DNA of 64,000 nt from contig CAMAWD010000008.1 in the NCBI GenBank assembly GCA_945861785.1, positions 62,001 to 126,000 of the forward strand, read 5' to 3'. Shown one piece after another: positions 50,133 to 57,876 of this stretch. Numbering within the stretch: the stretch's first letter is position 1; each line of letters begins with the position of its first letter. Under the pieces are notes generated by a model. The model made no database searches. It had not been told where the DNA came from and was given only the letters and a program-made list of their open reading frames with translations. The DNA is from Rhodoferax sp. OV413. Lineage in GTDB: Bacteria; Pseudomonadota; Gammaproteobacteria; Burkholderiales; Burkholderiaceae_C. Made by a program: the position numbers and the translations under genes.

Positions 50133-50558
50133 ATGATCCGCGCCGTCCTCGATACCGACATTGTTATTGCGGCGCTGCGCAGCCCTTTCGGCGGCTCAGC
50201 GGAAGTGCTTCGCCGGGCCAGGGTGGGTGATTTGCGCTTGCTGGCCAGCATTGCACTGGTACTGGAATACGAGGCCGTCGCCACCCGCCCGGAACAATTG
50301 CGGGCCATCGGCATGTCGCGAAGCCAGGTGCTGGCGGTGCTGACAGATATCGCCGCCATCGCCGAAGAGGTCGAGAGCCATTTCGTCTGGCGTCCGCAGC
50401 TGCGTGATCCTGACGATGAGTTGGTGCTGGATGTGGCCATCAATGGCCGCGCGGATCATCTTGTTTCCTTCAACCGGCGCGATTTCGGCGCAGCGCCGGC
50501 CCGCTTTGGCGTGCGGCTCAGCACGCCTGCCGACCTGCTCAGGAGCTTTCAAACATGA
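50133..50558 (+). CDS. PIN-domain toxin, toxin-first TA pair (intact)
   Basis: A 141-residue PIN protein. Acidic positions in AVLDTDIVIAALRS, LVLEYEAV, RDPDDELVLDVAI and FNRRDFG form a complete site. The RDPDDE(x)VLD motif is that of the toxin-first COG1569-like PIN group. Its stop overlaps the antitoxin start. Upstream lies an hsdR scrap and downstream an hsdR relic, so the pair is embedded in a decayed restriction locus. Confidence 0.85.
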   Translation: MIRAVLDTDIVIAALRSPFGGSAEVLRRARVGDLRLLASIALVLEYEAVATRPEQLRAIGMSRSQVLAVLTDIAAIAEEVESHFVWRPQLRDPDDELVLDVAINGRADHLVSFNRRDFGAAPARFGVRLSTPADLLRSFQT

Positions 50559-50932
50559 CGTCTCTCACCACCTATGCGCTACGCCTGCCCAAGTCGATCA
50601 AGGCGCAAGCCGAGGCCTTGAGCAAGGCCGACGGCACCAGCCTGAACCAGTTCGTCGCGATCGCGGTGGCCGAGAAGATCGCCGTACTGAAGACGGCGGC
50701 ATTCTTCGAGGAACGCCGCCAGAAGTCGACGGGCAAGGCACTGGACGCAATGCTGTCGCGCACCACTGGGGAGCCGCCGCGCGAAGGCGACGAGTTACCC
50801 GACGGCTACAAACCCTTGGCCGAACGCGCCGCCCAGGCGCCAGCCAAGCCGGCTCGGCGGATCCGCAAGGCGGCCCCGCCCCCAGGCGCTACGGGCAAGC
50901 CTGCAGCCAGTCCACGCCGCACTGCCAAATAG
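50555..50932 (+). CDS. Ribbon-helix-helix antitoxin with basic C-terminal tail
   Basis: A 125-residue antitoxin. The N-terminus is an RHH/Arc-like DNA-binding domain (TYALRLPKSIKAQAEALSKA, then GTSLNQFVAIAVAEK). The last 45 residues are Ala/Pro/Lys/Arg-rich low complexity (AERAAQAPAKPARRIRKAAP..), similar in composition to histone-H1-like tails. Such a tail is unusual for the group and could add non-specific DNA or RNA binding. It overlaps the toxin gene (ATGA). Confidence 0.8.
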   Translation: MTSLTTYALRLPKSIKAQAEALSKADGTSLNQFVAIAVAEKIAVLKTAAFFEERRQKSTGKALDAMLSRTTGEPPREGDELPDGYKPLAERAAQAPAKPARRIRKAAPPPGATGKPAASPRRTAK

Positions 50933-50975
50933 AAGTCCGGCTGAACGCGCTACCCCCACCCGCCCAAGCCCCCCC

Positions 50976-51542
50976 TTGGACAAAAAGCACCTCTCCGAAA
51001 GCGACATCTGCGACAAGTTCATCCGCCCGGCCATGGAGGCCGCTGGCTGGAATGGCATGGACCAGATCTACCGCGAGTTCCCGCTGCGCGCCGGGCGCGT
51101 GGTGGTGCGCGGCCAGAAGGCCTACCGCGACAAGACCACGGTGGTGCGGGCCGACTACGCGCTGTTCCACAAGCCCAACATTCCCCTGGCGGTGGTGGAG
51201 GCCAAGGACAACAACCACGCCCTGGGCGCCGGCATGCCCCAGGCGATCAACTACGCCGGGCTGCTCGGGGTGCCGTTCAGCTTTTCATCCAACGGCGACG
51301 GGTTTGTGTTCCGCGACGCGACCATGGCCACCGGCATGCTGGAACAGACCATTGCGCTGGCCGAGTTCCCCAGCCCGGCCGAGCTGTGGCGGCGTTATTG
51401 CACCTGGAAGGGCTGGACGCCGGAGGTAGAACGCATCGCCGGCTTCTACTACTCACACAGCAAGACGCCCCGCTACTACCAGATCAACGCCATCAACCGC
51501 ACGGTCGAGGCCATAGCAGGGGGGCAAGACCGGGTGCTGCTG
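50976..51542 (+). pseudogene. Type I restriction HsdR N-terminal relic
   Basis: About 190 residues of an HsdR subunit: LDKKHLSESDICDKFIRPAM, then ADYALFHKPNIPLAVVEAKD. The VVEAKD Lys/Asp belongs to the PD-(D/E)XK nuclease of the N-domain. The frame proceeds to AIAGGQDRVLL just before the helicase P-loop and then joins unrelated (vapC-locus) sequence. The entire motor is missing, and no hsdM or hsdS is in the window. The start would be TTG 50976, right after the PIN/RHH pair. Confidence 0.75.
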
Positions 51543-51578
51543 TGCAACGCCGCCATCGGCGCGAAGCCGCGTTTTGGA

Positions 51579-51839
51579 TCAGGCCCATGGGTCGACGACT
51601 GCAAGACCGGAGAAGTTGAAGTGCGCCACGTTGCGCGTCGCGACAGCGTAGCCGAATTCCAGCGCAATAGCCGCGATCATGAGGTCCACCGACGGACGGT
51701 TGCCGCCTGCGAGGTGAGCCGCCCGAATGGCAGCCCCTTCGTTGAACGGCAGCACATGGCCCGAGTAGGCGATGCGAAGTGCGTTGAACCAGGTGCGCAG
51801 GATCGTTCCCTGTTGGGAATTCCTGGCCTCCTCCATCAT
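51579..51839 (-). pseudogene. VapC (FitB-like) toxin lacking its N-terminal half
   Basis: An 86-residue frame reading GTILRTWFNALRIAYSGHVL, then NRPSVDLMIAAIALEFGYAV and ATRNVAHF, the C-terminal half of a FitB/VapC PIN protein. The N-terminal strand with the DTN motif and the next acidic residue are missing, although a start ATG still overlaps the antitoxin stop. A deletion at the start of the toxin gene explains this. The RNase site is incomplete. Confidence 0.65.
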
Positions 51840-52003
51840 AGCGACGGCGCCTTGCCCTGCAATCGGCGGTATTCGTCAATGTTGAGCATCACGAACGCAG
51901 GCTGGCCACGGTCGGTGATCAGAACCGGGCCACTGAGCGCAGCTGCCTTGGCAGCAGCAACGTCGCGGGTAAAGTCTCGGCTGGAGAAGATTCTGGCGCT
52001 CAT
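51836..52003 (-). CDS. Phd/YefM-type antitoxin
   Basis: A 55-residue antitoxin (ARIFSSRDFTRDVAAAKAAA, then GPVLITDRGQPAFVMLNIDE, then YRRLQG). The Phd fold is complete up to the toxin-binding tail. GGAGG precedes ATG 52003. It overlaps the damaged toxin gene. A nested palindrome lies upstream. The protein is somewhat shorter than usual but has no frame break. Confidence 0.75.
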   Translation of the reverse strand: MSARIFSSRDFTRDVAAAKAAALSGPVLITDRGQPAFVMLNIDEYRRLQGKAPSL

Positions 52004-52029
52004 GGGGACCTCCACAGTACACGGACCTG

Positions 52030-52053
52030 CAATGTCTGTATGTTATAACATTG
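52030..52053. promoter_or_regulatory. Nested palindromes, probable Phd operator
   Basis: ATGTTATAACAT (52040-52051) is a perfect 12-base palindrome, nested in a wider CAATG...CATTG repeat (52030-52034 and 52049-52053). It lies 27 bases upstream of the antitoxin start on the minus strand, where Phd proteins bind. Confidence 0.5.
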
Positions 52054-52080
52054 GCGCTCGCGCCACAAGCAGGTGGTCGG

Positions 52081-53082
52081 TTACCCCACCCCAAACACCC
52101 CCACCCCCGCCGCCTTCCCCTTGAACTGCACCTCCCCCAGCGCTTTCATCCCCACCCGGTCCCCGATGGCAGCCTGGGTGGCAGCATCCACCAGAATCCC
52201 CCGCCCCACCACCTTGGTATGCGCCTCCAGCCGCGCCGCCAGGTTCACCGTGTCGCCGATGCAGGTGTAGGTGGCGCGCTGCTGGGTGCCGGTGTAACCG
52301 GCCACCACCTCACCGGAGGCAATGCCGATGCCAATGCGGATCGGCTCCTTCTCCAGCGCCACGCGCTCGAAGTTGAACATCTCGATCATTTCCTGCATGT
52401 CCAGGGCTGCGCGCACGGCCGCCAGCTCGGGCTCGGGCAGCGGCAGCGGCGCGCCGAAGATGGCCATCAGGCCGTCGCCAATCATCTGGTTGACCACACC
52501 CCCATGGCCGCTGATGGCGTCGAACATCAGCGTGTAGTAGGTGTTGAGCAGTTCGATGGTTTCTTCGGGCGGCTGCTTTTCGCACAGGCTGGTGAAGCCG
52601 CGGATGTCACTGAACATCACCGTGCATTGCAGCCTGCGCCCGCCGAGTGCAAAACCCGATTGCTGAAGGTCCTCGGCCACTTCGGACGTGGCAAACCGTG
52701 CGATCAGCGCCTTTTGCTGGTCACGCAGGCGCTTCTTCTCCAGGCTGGAGTTGATACGCGCCTTGAGCAGCACCGGGTTGACCGGCTTGCGCAGGTAGTC
52801 GTCGGCGCCCAGATCAAGGCAGCGCACCACGTGGGCCACGCCTTCGAGCGAACTGGTGACGATCACCGGCAGATCGCGCAACTTGCCGTCAGCCGCCATC
52901 TGCTCGAGCACGCCGAAACCGTCGAGTTCGGGCATCTCCATATCGAGCAGCATCAGGTCGAAGGCGCCGGCACGCAGCATCTGCAACGCAACCAGTCCGT
53001 TCTCGGCGCTTGCCACCACATGGCCCTGCAACTCCAGGCTGCGGGTGAGCAGCAGGCGTTTGACCTTGTTGTCGTCGGCCAC
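52081..53082 (-). CDS. Response-regulator/class III adenylate cyclase
   Basis: A protein of about 333 residues, probably lacking its first residues. The receiver domain starts in VADDNKVKRLLLTRS, with the phospho-Asp in LMLLDMEMPELDGFG and Lys in YLRKPVNPVL. The class III cyclase domain follows (CTVMFSDIRGFTSLCEK; IGDGLMAIFGAP; CIGDTVNLAARLEAHTK), with the two metal Asp and transition-state residues present. The in-frame start GTG 53082 cuts into the receiver; the missing residues (RLL) are encoded upstream behind a frame break. Pieces of the same gene occur at 48562 and 49153. Confidence 0.82.
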   Translation of the reverse strand: MADDNKVKRLLLTRSLELQGHVVASAENGLVALQMLRAGAFDLMLLDMEMPELDGFGVLEQMAADGKLRDLPVIVTSSLEGVAHVVRCLDLGADDYLRKPVNPVLLKARINSSLEKKRLRDQQKALIARFATSEVAEDLQQSGFALGGRRLQCTVMFSDIRGFTSLCEKQPPEETIELLNTYYTLMFDAISGHGGVVNQMIGDGLMAIFGAPLPLPEPELAAVRAALDMQEMIEMFNFERVALEKEPIRIGIGIASGEVVAGYTGTQQRATYTCIGDTVNLAARLEAHTKVVGRGILVDAATQAAIGDRVGMKALGEVQFKGKAAGVGVFGVG

Positions 53083-53092
53083 CAGCAGGCGG

Positions 53093-53359
53093 GCGCTGCG
53101 TCGGCGACCAGCCCGCCAAGCTCGATGGCGCGCGCCATTTCGCCCAGGCGTGTGGCGCCAAAGGTGTTGCTGTTGGACTTGAGCGAATGCGCCGCGCGCC
53201 GGAAACCGTCTGCGTTGCCGGCCGCCTGCGCCGCGCGCATCTCGGCCAGCATGACCGGGGCTTCTTCAAAAAAGTACCCGCGAGTTCGGCCACGAACTCC
53301 TCGCCGGCGGCCTCCTGGAGCTCTGAAAAAACAGCCATGTCAATTGTCGGTTCGCTCAT
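53093..53359 (-). pseudogene. Hpt phosphotransfer protein with frameshift
   Basis: From ATG 53359 the frame reads AVFSELQEAAGEEFVAELAG and then breaks at a run of six T. The neighbouring frame continues as FEEAPVMLAEMRAAQAAGNA and then FRRAAHSLKSNSNTFGA with the phospho-His. One T missing from the homopolymer explains the break. At its end, VADA is joined directly to the start of the cyclase receiver with another frame change, so the C-terminus of Hpt and the true start of the regulator are lost. Confidence 0.6.
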
Positions 53360-53368
53360 GAAGTCGTG

Positions 53369-54239
53369 TCAGTCCTTGCGTGTTTGGGCTTTCTGCAGCG
53401 CGTCCACCAGATGGGGGACACGGATCGGTTTGGTGATGTAGTCGTCCATGCCGGCGGCCAGGCACATCTCGCGGTCGCCCTGCATGGCATTGGCCGTCAT
53501 GGCGATGATGCGCGGGCGTTTGCCCGCCGGCCACCGGGCGGTGATCTGGCGCGATGCCTCCAGGCCATTGCTGGTCAGGTCCGCACGGTAACCCATCTGC
53601 TGCAGCAGGCGCATGGCGAGTTTCTGATTGACCACGTTGTCTTCGGCCAGCAGGATGCGCAGCGGATGGAAAGGTGGTGCCGTGCCCCAGCCCGGCACTT
53701 TCGGCGCGCATGCTGCCGCCCATCAACTCGGCCAGGCGTTTGCTGATGGCCAGGCGCAGATTGGCCAGGGCCAGAGCGGCCTGCGATACCAGCATCGCCA
53801 GCAGCATGCGGTCGCCATCCTCGAACCGCCCCTTCGAACCGTCGATATCGGCATACAGACAACCCAGTGGACCGTGCGACCCTACCAGCGGCACGACCAG
53901 GCAACTGCGCTGTGCGGCTGGCGCGGCGCCCTCGGGGCCGTGGCGCAGGCGACACGCGCCCGTGGCGCGCGCCTCGTCCAACCAGGGTGTGACGGCCTAC
54001 AGCAACACGTCGGCGTCTTCCTTGCGGGGCAAAGACGCGCCGGCAATCTCGGCGGCCTCGTCGCCCGGGCGCAGCACCAGCAGCGCCCGCTGCGCGCCGA
54101 GCAGTGTTTTGGTTTCGGCAACGATGGCTTTGCGCAACTCGGATTCGCTGGCAATGCGCCCCAGGCGCAGACCCAAATCAAGCAGCCGATCCATCTGCAG
54201 GGCGCTGTCTGGTGTCGGTCGTGTGCTTGGGCGTGTCAT
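53369..54239 (-). pseudogene. Decayed hybrid histidine kinase (GAF - ATPase tail - receiver)
   Basis: From ATG 54239 a GAF domain reads LLDLGLRLGRIASESELRKA and stops at an amber codon (53997-53999) that replaces a likely Gln. It resumes in the same frame (AVTPWLDEARA...), then jumps straight to the end of a kinase ATPase domain ([20 protein letters not shown]). A receiver follows in the next frame ([20 protein letters not shown] ... [13 protein letters not shown]), but its middle with the phospho-Asp is gone: NGLEA runs directly into SRQITARW. The kinase core and H-box are absent. Confidence 0.65.
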
Positions 54240-54253
54240 TTTGTCGGTCCACC

Positions 54254-54638
54254 ATGTTGCAAGCAGCACTGCGCCCGTTCGGCCCGGCCCAAGACAGCTC
54301 TGCATTCGCATGTGGTGTTGCGGCACTCGATGCCTACCTCCGCACGCAGGCCAACCAGGACATGCGACGCCGCGCCAGCGCCTGTTACGTGGCGCTCGAG
54401 CAGCTTGCGCGCCCCACGCCCGACAACCCGCAAGTGGCGGCCTACTACACCCTCGCCGCCGCTGGCGTTGCACTGACCGATCTGCCCGCGACGCTCGCAC
54501 AGCGGCTTCCACGGTACCCCTCGGTGCCAGTGGCACGGGTGGGCCGAACGCTTCTATGCGCACCATGGGTTCGAGCGTTATGGCGCGGTGCCAAGACAAT
54601 TGATCCTGCCTTTGGGTCGCCTCAAGGTGACTGGCTGA
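54254..54638 (+). pseudogene. GNAT-type (TacT-like) toxin with internal deletion
   Basis: The first 95 residues match toxin-type GNAT acetyltransferases (ACGVAALDAYLRTQANQDMR, then VAAYYTLAAAGVALTDLP). Then the reading frame must shift to continue as AERFYAHHGFERYGAVPRQL, the family C-terminus, ending at 54638. The acetyl-CoA-binding core between them is missing. No antitoxin (DUF1778-like) is adjacent. Toxicity should be lost. Confidence 0.65.
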
Positions 54639-54685
54639 AGTCAAATAGGGCAGCGCAGGTTGCACAAGGGGCAATGACCTTGCCA

Positions 54686-54939
54686 TCACGATGCCCCGGG
54701 CGGGGTTAGTGCAAACGGGTTGAGCAGCTTGACCCCAAAGTCCGTGAAGTCGCGCACGTTGCGGGTCACCACCGTCAAGGCGTGCACGGTGGCGGTGGCC
54801 GCAATCATGGCATCTTCATAAAGTGTGTCGGACTTGCGGTGCAGCAGCCGTGCCCACACCCGGAACGTGTTGGCGTCCATGGGCAAGACGTTGAAGGCGT
54901 TCGCAACTCGGACACGACGTTGGTGTCAAGCAGGTACAC
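54686..54939 (-). pseudogene. VapC toxin with internal deletion and frameshift
   Basis: From GTG 54939 the frame reads VYLLDTNVVSELR, the PIN start. About 50-60 residues are missing and the frame changes, after which VLPMDANTFRVWARLLHRKS and TLYEDAMIAATA... continue to a normal C-terminus (TRNVRDF..LLNPFA). Both ends of the toxin are therefore present without the middle. It follows an intact Phd antitoxin by four bases. Confidence 0.7.
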
Positions 54940-54943
54940 CGGC

Positions 54944-55201
54944 CTACCCCAGGGCTACCGGGGTGCGACGGCGCACGACACGCCGCGGCGGTGTGAGCGC
55001 CTCGGCACGCCCATCGTCCGACAGCAACAATTGCTTGAGCGTGGGCCGCGCTGCGGATTGCAGCCGGCGCCACTGCTCCACCGGCACCAGCACAGCCGCC
55101 TCGGCGCCGCGTTTGGTCACCATCTGCGGGCCCTCGGCAATACAGGCCTCCAAAAACTCGCTGAAACGCGCTTTAGCGTCTTGAATCGGCCAGGTTTTCA
55201 T
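54944..55201 (-). CDS. Phd/YefM-type antitoxin (intact, toxin damaged)
   Basis: An 85-residue Phd antitoxin (TWPIQDAKARFSEFLEACIA, then GPQMVTKRGAEAAVLVPVEQ) with a full-length toxin-binding tail (LLLSDDGRAEALTPPRR). GGAGAG precedes the ATG. Reading frame and length are normal, although the toxin at 54686-54939 is destroyed. Confidence 0.82.
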   Translation of the reverse strand: MKTWPIQDAKARFSEFLEACIAEGPQMVTKRGAEAAVLVPVEQWRRLQSAARPTLKQLLLSDDGRAEALTPPRRVVRRRTPVALG

Positions 55202-55505
55202 GGTTTATCTCTCCATCAGGAGTAGTCAGATAACCAGTTTAAACGCACGGTCTTGCCTTTGCCAAGACGGGCCTGCCATGGGTCACCAAGCCTGCCGGCT
55301 GGTGACCGCCACCAGCGCATCCACCCGTATCTGCTTGGTCACGCAATCGTCCATGTCGGCGGACATGTTGTACCGGTGATGCAGGAGTCGGCCGATGTTC
55401 GCCATGGTATGGGACGGCGGTGCGGCAGCGGTCCCTGGCAGCGTGACGACCACTCGCCAGGCACGGTCGATCACCTTACACTCACCATCAATGTAAGGAG
55501 TCAAA
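55202..55505. other. 304-base gap containing a receiver-domain scrap (55283-55366, minus strand)
   Basis: On the minus strand 27 codons read MSADMDDCVTKQIRVDALVA and end at 55283, the C-terminal part of a response-regulator receiver (MDDYxTKPIRVxxLV) with Pro replaced by Gln. It is another fragment of the hybrid-kinase group. The remainder holds the antitoxin operator at 55474 and no other supported gene. Confidence 0.5.
55474..55498 (+). promoter_or_regulatory. Operator-like inverted repeat before vapB
   Basis: CCTTACA (55474-55480) and TGTAAGG (55492-55498) form a perfect 7-bp inverted repeat with an 11-base centre, ending in the TAAGGAG ribosome site of vapB. Binding by VapB here would block translation initiation as well as transcription. 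Confidence 0.55.
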
Positions 55506-55733
55506 ATGTCCGAAGCCACCCTCACCAGCGAGGGGCAGGTCACCATTCCGGCCGAGGTTCGCAAAGCCATGGGCCTGTCTGCAGGCGAACGCGTCGTTTT
55601 CACGCAGCTCGACGATGGCACGACAGTGATGCGTGCCAAGACGCGCGCGATCCTCGAACTCGAAGGGCTGCTGAAGGATGCGGTCAAGAAGCGCAAGGTG
55701 TCGGTCGATGACATGAACATCGGGCGCCGCTGA
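55506..55733 (+). CDS. vapB: AbrB/MazE-type antitoxin (intact, toxin frameshifted)
   Basis: A 75-residue antitoxin of the SpoVT/AbrB type (EATLTSEGQVTIPAEVRKAM, then GERVVFTQLDDGTTVMRAKT) with a complete toxin-binding tail (LLKDAVKKRKVSVDDMNIG). TAAGGAG precedes the ATG. It overlaps the start of vapC (TGATG). The gene is undamaged although its toxin carries a one-base insertion. Confidence 0.87.
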   Translation: MSEATLTSEGQVTIPAEVRKAMGLSAGERVVFTQLDDGTTVMRAKTRAILELEGLLKDAVKKRKVSVDDMNIGRR

Positions 55734-56135
55734 TGGCGGGCCTCGACACCAACGTATTGGTGCGTTGGCTGGTAGCCGACGACCCATTGCAGACGGCGCA
55801 GGCGCGGGCGTTGCTCCAGTCGGGTCGCCGGGGTAGCAAGCCGTTCTTTGTGCCGAGCACCGTGCTGCTGGAGCTCGAATGGGTCCTGCGCTAGCAGGTA
55901 TGGGCTGGAAAAGCCGGCCATGCTTATGGCGTTCAATGCCTTGCTGGAAACGCAGGAAATCGACATCCAGTCCGAACCTGCGCTGGAGCGGGCGCTGCAC
56001 TTGTACCGCCAGGGTCGTGCCGAGTTTGCGGATTGCCTGCATGCCGGCTTGTGTGCCGCGGCAGGGCAGGCGCCAATGCTCACCTTCGATGCCAAGGCCG
56101 CGCGCCTGCCCCAGGTGGAGCTGATCGTCAGCTGA
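55733..56135 (+). pseudogene. vapC: VapC toxin inactivated by a single inserted T
   Basis: From ATG 55733 the PIN domain reads AGLDTNVLVRWLVADDPLQT and reaches TVLLELEWVLR, then stops at TAG 55892-55894. If the T at 55892 is removed the frame continues without interruption as SRYGLEKPAMLMAFNALLET to a normal VapC C-terminus (EFADCLHAGL...MLTFDAKAARL...VS) at 56135. All other parts are complete, so this is a fresh one-base frameshift or a sequencing error. Confidence 0.8.
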
Positions 56136-56336
56136 ACGGGGCGCAGCAGCGTGCATCAGTCGGTTCGTTTCGTGGATTTGCTGCTCGATGCGCTCCAAAG
56201 CCAGTTGCCCGTTGACTGCCACGTCCGCGTGCCGCCCAGTCACCGCGAGGTCGCGAACATGCCCATTGCTGTCTGGCGCTGCTGGTTCAGTGGTGAACGT
56301 CGTCCTTGCCATCTCGGTGCCTTTGGCTGACAAGTA

Positions 56337-56666
56337 TCAGGGTTCGCTGCTGAGCGGATTCCAGACCCGCTGAAAGCCAAACTCCTGAAAATCCTTGGTG
56401 TTGACGGTGGCCAGTTGATTCACCCCGTGGTGGCGCAGGGTCCAAGCCAGTCGTGCGTCGATGACGCGATGAAAACCGGCCTTGGTCGCCGTAGCCCATT
56501 GCCACAATTTGCCGGAAACGGCCGGGTCACAGTCCACACAGCGCCAAACCGGGTTTTGTTTGAGCGCCAGGCAATAACCAGCCGATTCACGCGCCCTGGC
56601 GTGGTGGGGCGAATCCGGGTCTGGCGCGTGGAGGAAGAGCTTGGTATCGGCCGTCGACCGGTTCAT
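56337..56666 (-). pseudogene. VapC toxin with in-frame internal deletion
   Basis: A 109-residue frame. It starts as a PIN toxin (NRSTADTKLFLHAPDPDSPH, with DTK in place of DTN) and at ARARE jumps in frame to AGYCLALKQNPVWRCVDCDP and the normal C-terminus (FHRVIDARLAWTLRHHGVNQ, then NTKDFQEFGFQRVWNPL). The second acidic residue region of about 45-50 residues is missing. It overlaps the antitoxin frame (ATGA). Confidence 0.65.
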
Positions 56667-56929
56667 GCAGTCTGGCCTCGCTTGGTGGACCGTGCGGCAA
56701 CAGCGTCGGCCTCCGGCCCGACGCCGGCCGGGTCCAACAGATGGCCGCCACTGCCCCGCAGGACCGGCATCGTCCAGCCGAGCTCTCCAACCGGCCCGGG
56801 GCAGGTCTGCACATAGACCTCCATGCCCCTGCGAACCAACTCGGCAAGCGACCAGTCGCGTTGCTCGGCAATGCGCTTGAGCTGCTGAAACAAGGGTTCT
56901 GGAAGTTGTATCTGTGTTCTTCACATCAT
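56663..56929 (-). pseudogene. Antitoxin with nonsense codon at position 3
   Basis: The frame reads FQQLKRIAEQRDWSLAELVR, then TMPVLRGSGGHLLDPAGV, a ribbon-helix-helix antitoxin. The natural start appears to be ATG ATG at 56929, followed at once by TGA and then RTQIQLPEPLFQQ. Initiation could occur only at the TTG at 56893, which drops the beta-strand that binds DNA. Of the antitoxins in this window it is the most clearly broken. Confidence 0.55.
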
Positions 56930-57100
56930 CGCAATCGTAATCCGCCCACAAATTGACGTCAACGAAACAGAGGCACGTTACAGGGCATCGGGTCCGGCCG
57001 ATGGCCATGGTAGGCGCGTTTCAACGCTGCGGCTTGCCTCGCCGACCGCATCAGGCGCAAAATCGCCAAATTGCGACACCCACATCAGGAAGGAAACAAC

Positions 57101-57793
57101 ATGGGAAAAATGATCCGCTTCAAACGCCCCGACGGCCAAAATGTCGACGGCTACCTGGCAGAACCAGCAGACGGCAAACCCGCGCCGGGGGTGGTGGTGA
57201 TCCAGGAGTGGTGGGGCCTGAACGACCAGATCAAGGGCGTGGCCGACAAAATGGCCGCCGCTGGTTACCGCGCGCTGGTGCCCGACCTGTACCGCGGCAA
57301 GGTCGCGCTGGCCGCCAACGAGGCCGAGCACCTGATGAACGAGCTGAACTTCGGTGACGCCGCTGGTCAGGATGTGCGTGGCGCAGTGCAGCACCTCAAA
57401 GCCACTGGCAGCAACAAGGTGGGCGTATCGGGCTATTGCATGGGTGGCGCACTGACGCTGCTGGCGTCGGTGTTTGTGCCCGAGGTGGACGCAGCCGTGC
57501 CCTACTACGGCTACCCGCCCCTTGACTACATCGACGCATCCAAAATCACCGCACCGTTGCTGGGCCACTGGGCCATAGAGGACGTGCCGTTCCCGATTGC
57601 CGGCGTCGCCGATCTGGAGAAAAAACTGGCACACGCCAAGGTCGACTTCGAATTCCACCGCTACCAGGCCAAACACGCGTTTGCCAACGAGACCGCCGAT
57701 TCCAAAGGCCTGGCGATGCTGAAATACGACCCGGCGGCGGCAGAACTCGCATGGACGCGGACGATGGCGTTTTTTGCCAGGCAGCTGAAGTAG
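57101..57793 (+). CDS. Dienelactone hydrolase-family protein
   Basis: A 230-residue alpha/beta hydrolase of the dienelactone hydrolase family. The nucleophile is Cys in GVSGYCMGGALT, the Glu of VIQEWWGL (that normally interacts with the Cys) is present, and the His is in AKHAFANE. These enzymes open dienelactones in chloro- or methyl-catechol degradation, but many act on other lactones or esters. ATG 57101 has an AGGAAGG site upstream; the longer frame from 57071 is not needed. Confidence 0.87.
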   Translation: MGKMIRFKRPDGQNVDGYLAEPADGKPAPGVVVIQEWWGLNDQIKGVADKMAAAGYRALVPDLYRGKVALAANEAEHLMNELNFGDAAGQDVRGAVQHLKATGSNKVGVSGYCMGGALTLLASVFVPEVDAAVPYYGYPPLDYIDASKITAPLLGHWAIEDVPFPIAGVADLEKKLAHAKVDFEFHRYQAKHAFANETADSKGLAMLKYDPAAAELAWTRTMAFFARQLK

Positions 57794-57876
57794 CGACCGT
57801 CCTGGAGGCGACGGGGCCGCCTTCCGGGAGCAGACAGTCAACCGGCTGACGGGCAAACCATGAAAGGCCTGACACC

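Noticed and set aside
56142-56333. Minus-strand frame reading LALERIEQQIHETNRLMHAA
   Set aside because: Helical and plausible, but only about 60 codons are free of overlap. It has no clear stop of its own and runs antisense into the vapC pseudogene.
49501-56929. Defence island with an active type I restriction system
   Set aside because: Only hsdR pieces are found; hsdM, hsdS and the motor domain are absent, so no active system is supported.
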